From: Oscillospiraceae bacterium
GTDB taxonomy: Bacteria > Bacillota > Clostridia > Oscillospirales > Oscillospiraceae
DNA: 6,488 bases
Direction: 5' to 3'
Assembly: GCA_017558545.1 (NCBI GenBank)
Contig: JAFYUG010000214.1
Span: forward strand, 1 to 6,488
Position 1 is the first letter of the stretch. Each line of letters starts with the position of its first letter. Positions 5,287-6,488 of the stretch are shown one piece after another. Position numbers and translations under genes: made by a program. The notes beneath the pieces were generated by a model. That model saw nothing but the letters and a program-made list of their open reading frames with translations. It had not been told where the DNA came from and did not search any database.

Positions 5287-6488
5287 ATGAAAGCTAAAAA
5301 AATAGTTTCCTGCATTATCCTGATTATCGCAATTATCGCCGCGGCAGCCCTCATAATGGCCCGCGGCGGTTTTGTAGGCGGCGAAATTCAGGACATATTG
5401 GACGATGTTATCTCCACCACCCCGGAGCCTACTCCCGAGCCTACGCCCACGCCCACGCCTACACCTACGCCTACACCCACTCCCACACCTACGCCCACGC
5501 CTACACCTACGCCCACCCCCGAGCCTGAATACTTCACCATCAGCATGGTGGGCGACTGCACCATTTCCAGCAGCCAGCACTACAAGGGCTCTTCCGTGGG
5601 CTACGAGGCTGTTATGGGCGGCGACTTTGCCTATCCCTTCTCCGGCACAAAGGAGTTTTTCGAGGGTGATTACCTCTCCATCGCCAATATGGAAGGCTGC
5701 CTCACCACCGCCGCATATAATAACGGCGGCACCTTCGTGTTCAAGTCCGACCCCGAGTACGCAAAAATCTTCACCGAAGGCAGCATAGAGATGGTTGTGC
5801 TGGGCAACAACCACACCAATGACTATCTTGAGCAAGGTCGCCTTGATACTCAGGCCGCTTTGACCGCCGAGGGCATTTACTGGGCAGCTGATGACGACAT
5901 AAGCATCTATCAGAGCGAAGACGGCATCAAGATTGGCGTTTACTCCAAGCTTTACCCCACTCTTAATCAGGTTTTGGCAGGCGTAGAGCGCCTCAAGACC
6001 GAGGGCTGCGACATTATCATCGCCGGACTTCACTGGGGTCTTGAGGGCAAATACAGACCCACCACCGATCAGGAGACCATAGGCCGCGCCGCCATAGACG
6101 CAGGCGCCCACATTATCTACGGCAGCCACCCCCATGTTCTTCAGCGCACCGAGGAATATAATGGCGGAATTATCCTTTATTCCCTGGGCAACTATTCCTT
6201 CGGCGGCAACACCAATCCCAGAGACAAGGACACCGCCATTGCCCGAGTAAGCATCAAGCGCGATATTGACGGCAGCATAAGCATTGATTCTCTTGAGCTT
6301 ATCCCCTGCTCCCTCAGTGGCAGCCAAAACTATAATAATTATCAGCCCGTACCCTATGAAGAGGGCAGCGCGGAATATGAGCGCACTATGACCAAGCTCG
6401 ACGGCAGCTTCACAGGTCCTGACCTGACCATTGACTACAGCGCCTTCCACACCGCCACCCCCTCGCCTTCCGCAGCGCCCACCCCTGC
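5287..6488 (+). CDS. Second CapA-family protein, cut by the right edge
   Basis: The frame is open from ATG 5287 to the window end (400 codons, no stop), so the C-terminus is missing. Residues 1-5 are basic and about 6-24 hydrophobic (membrane anchor or signal peptide). Residues 45-80 are a Thr-Pro-rich stalk with 13 uninterrupted TP dipeptides. The CapA domain begins near 81: MVGDCTI (Asp90), ANME (133-136, where the upstream copy has NLE), LGNNHTNDY (172-180), LHWG (248-251), GSHPH (279-283) and SLGNY (299-303). It aligns with the upstream copy from end to end of the domain, at roughly 45% identity by eye, down to the shared EEGS-EY and KLDGSFTG ends. Past the domain a new Pro/Thr/Ser tail starts (TPSPSAAPTP, 391-400), which the upstream copy lacks. 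An in-frame TGA at 5275-5277 forces this start, although AAGGA lies only 1 nt before the ATG. Gap to the upstream gene is 21 nt; probably one operon. Confidence 0.85.
   Translation, partial: MKAKKIVSCIILIIAIIAAAALIMARGGFVGGEIQDILDDVISTTPEPTPEPTPTPTPTPTPTPTPTPTPTPTPTPTPEPEYFTISMVGDCTISSSQHYKGSSVGYEAVMGGDFAYPFSGTKEFFEGDYLSIANMEGCLTTAAYNNGGTFVFKSDPEYAKIFTEGSIEMVVLGNNHTNDYLEQGRLDTQAALTAEGIYWAADDDISIYQSEDGIKIGVYSKLYPTLNQVLAGVERLKTEGCDIIIAGLHWGLEGKYRPTTDQETIGRAAIDAGAHIIYGSHPHVLQRTEEYNGGIILYSLGNYSFGGNTNPRDKDTAIARVSIKRDIDGSISIDSLELIPCSLSGSQNYNNYQPVPYEEGSAEYERTMTKLDGSFTGPDLTIDYSAFHTATPSPSAAPTP
5443..5520 (+). repeat. Hexanucleotide (ACNCCN) repeat encoding 13 Thr-Pro pairs
   Basis: Thirteen consecutive ACN-CCN codon pairs encode (TP)13 in the stalk of the second CapA-family protein. 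Codons vary at third positions, so the array is old enough to have drifted or is selected at the protein level. Gain or loss of a 6-bp unit would keep the frame and only change stalk length. It would form an extended polyproline-like spacer outside the membrane. Confidence 0.85.

Noticed and set aside
2920..6450. An uninterrupted reverse-strand frame of 1176 codons opposite prfB and both CapA-family genes
   Set aside because: It is antisense to three genes with clear family motifs, its translation is low-complexity Gly/Ala/Val/Arg, and it matches no fold. Codon bias of the sense genes (few codons whose complement is a stop) explains the length.

Overview
The window looks like a chromosomal segment of a Gram-positive, low-to-moderate GC member of the Clostridia, probably a gut Oscillospiraceae/Ruminococcaceae-type organism. 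The basis is strong AGGAG-type ribosome binding sites, sortases with an LPXTG substrate, Thr-Pro-rich wall linkers and many palindromic intergenic repeats. The taxon is inferred from style, not from a marker comparison. All convincing genes are on the + strand.

Layout. Positions 1-230 hold tandem and expanded copies of a 44-bp repeat with ATTGC...GCAAT arms. Positions 268-2411 are a tight three-gene operon with overlapping ends: a class C (pilin-polymerising type) sortase, a small LPQTG-anchored pilin-like protein, and a second sortase of another class. Together they form a minimal 'one pilin, two sortases' surface-assembly cassette. A strong bidirectional-type terminator follows at 2497-2537. 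The rest of the 571-bp gap (2412-2982) is a run of different palindromes, including an inverted copy of the repeat seen at the left edge. A near-consensus promoter at 2852-2880 closes the gap.

Positions 2983-4095 encode peptide chain release factor 2 (prfB). It is a complete 370-codon frame without the usual programmed frameshift, behind a leader of about 95 nt that contains a 14-codon open frame with its own Shine-Dalgarno sequence. Only 9 nt after prfB begins a secreted or membrane-anchored CapA-family (PGA_cap) metallophosphoesterase-like protein. After a further 21 nt comes a paralogue, which is cut by the right edge of the window. These three genes probably share the prfB promoter.

The most interesting points are the RF2 gene that lacks frameshift autoregulation but has a structured, uORF-bearing leader; the two tandem CapA paralogues joined to it without capB/capC; the small pilin cassette with an altered Lys motif; and the repeat family, whose arms are kept while the hairpin tip changes. 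Nothing here proves a new system; these are leads of moderate strength.
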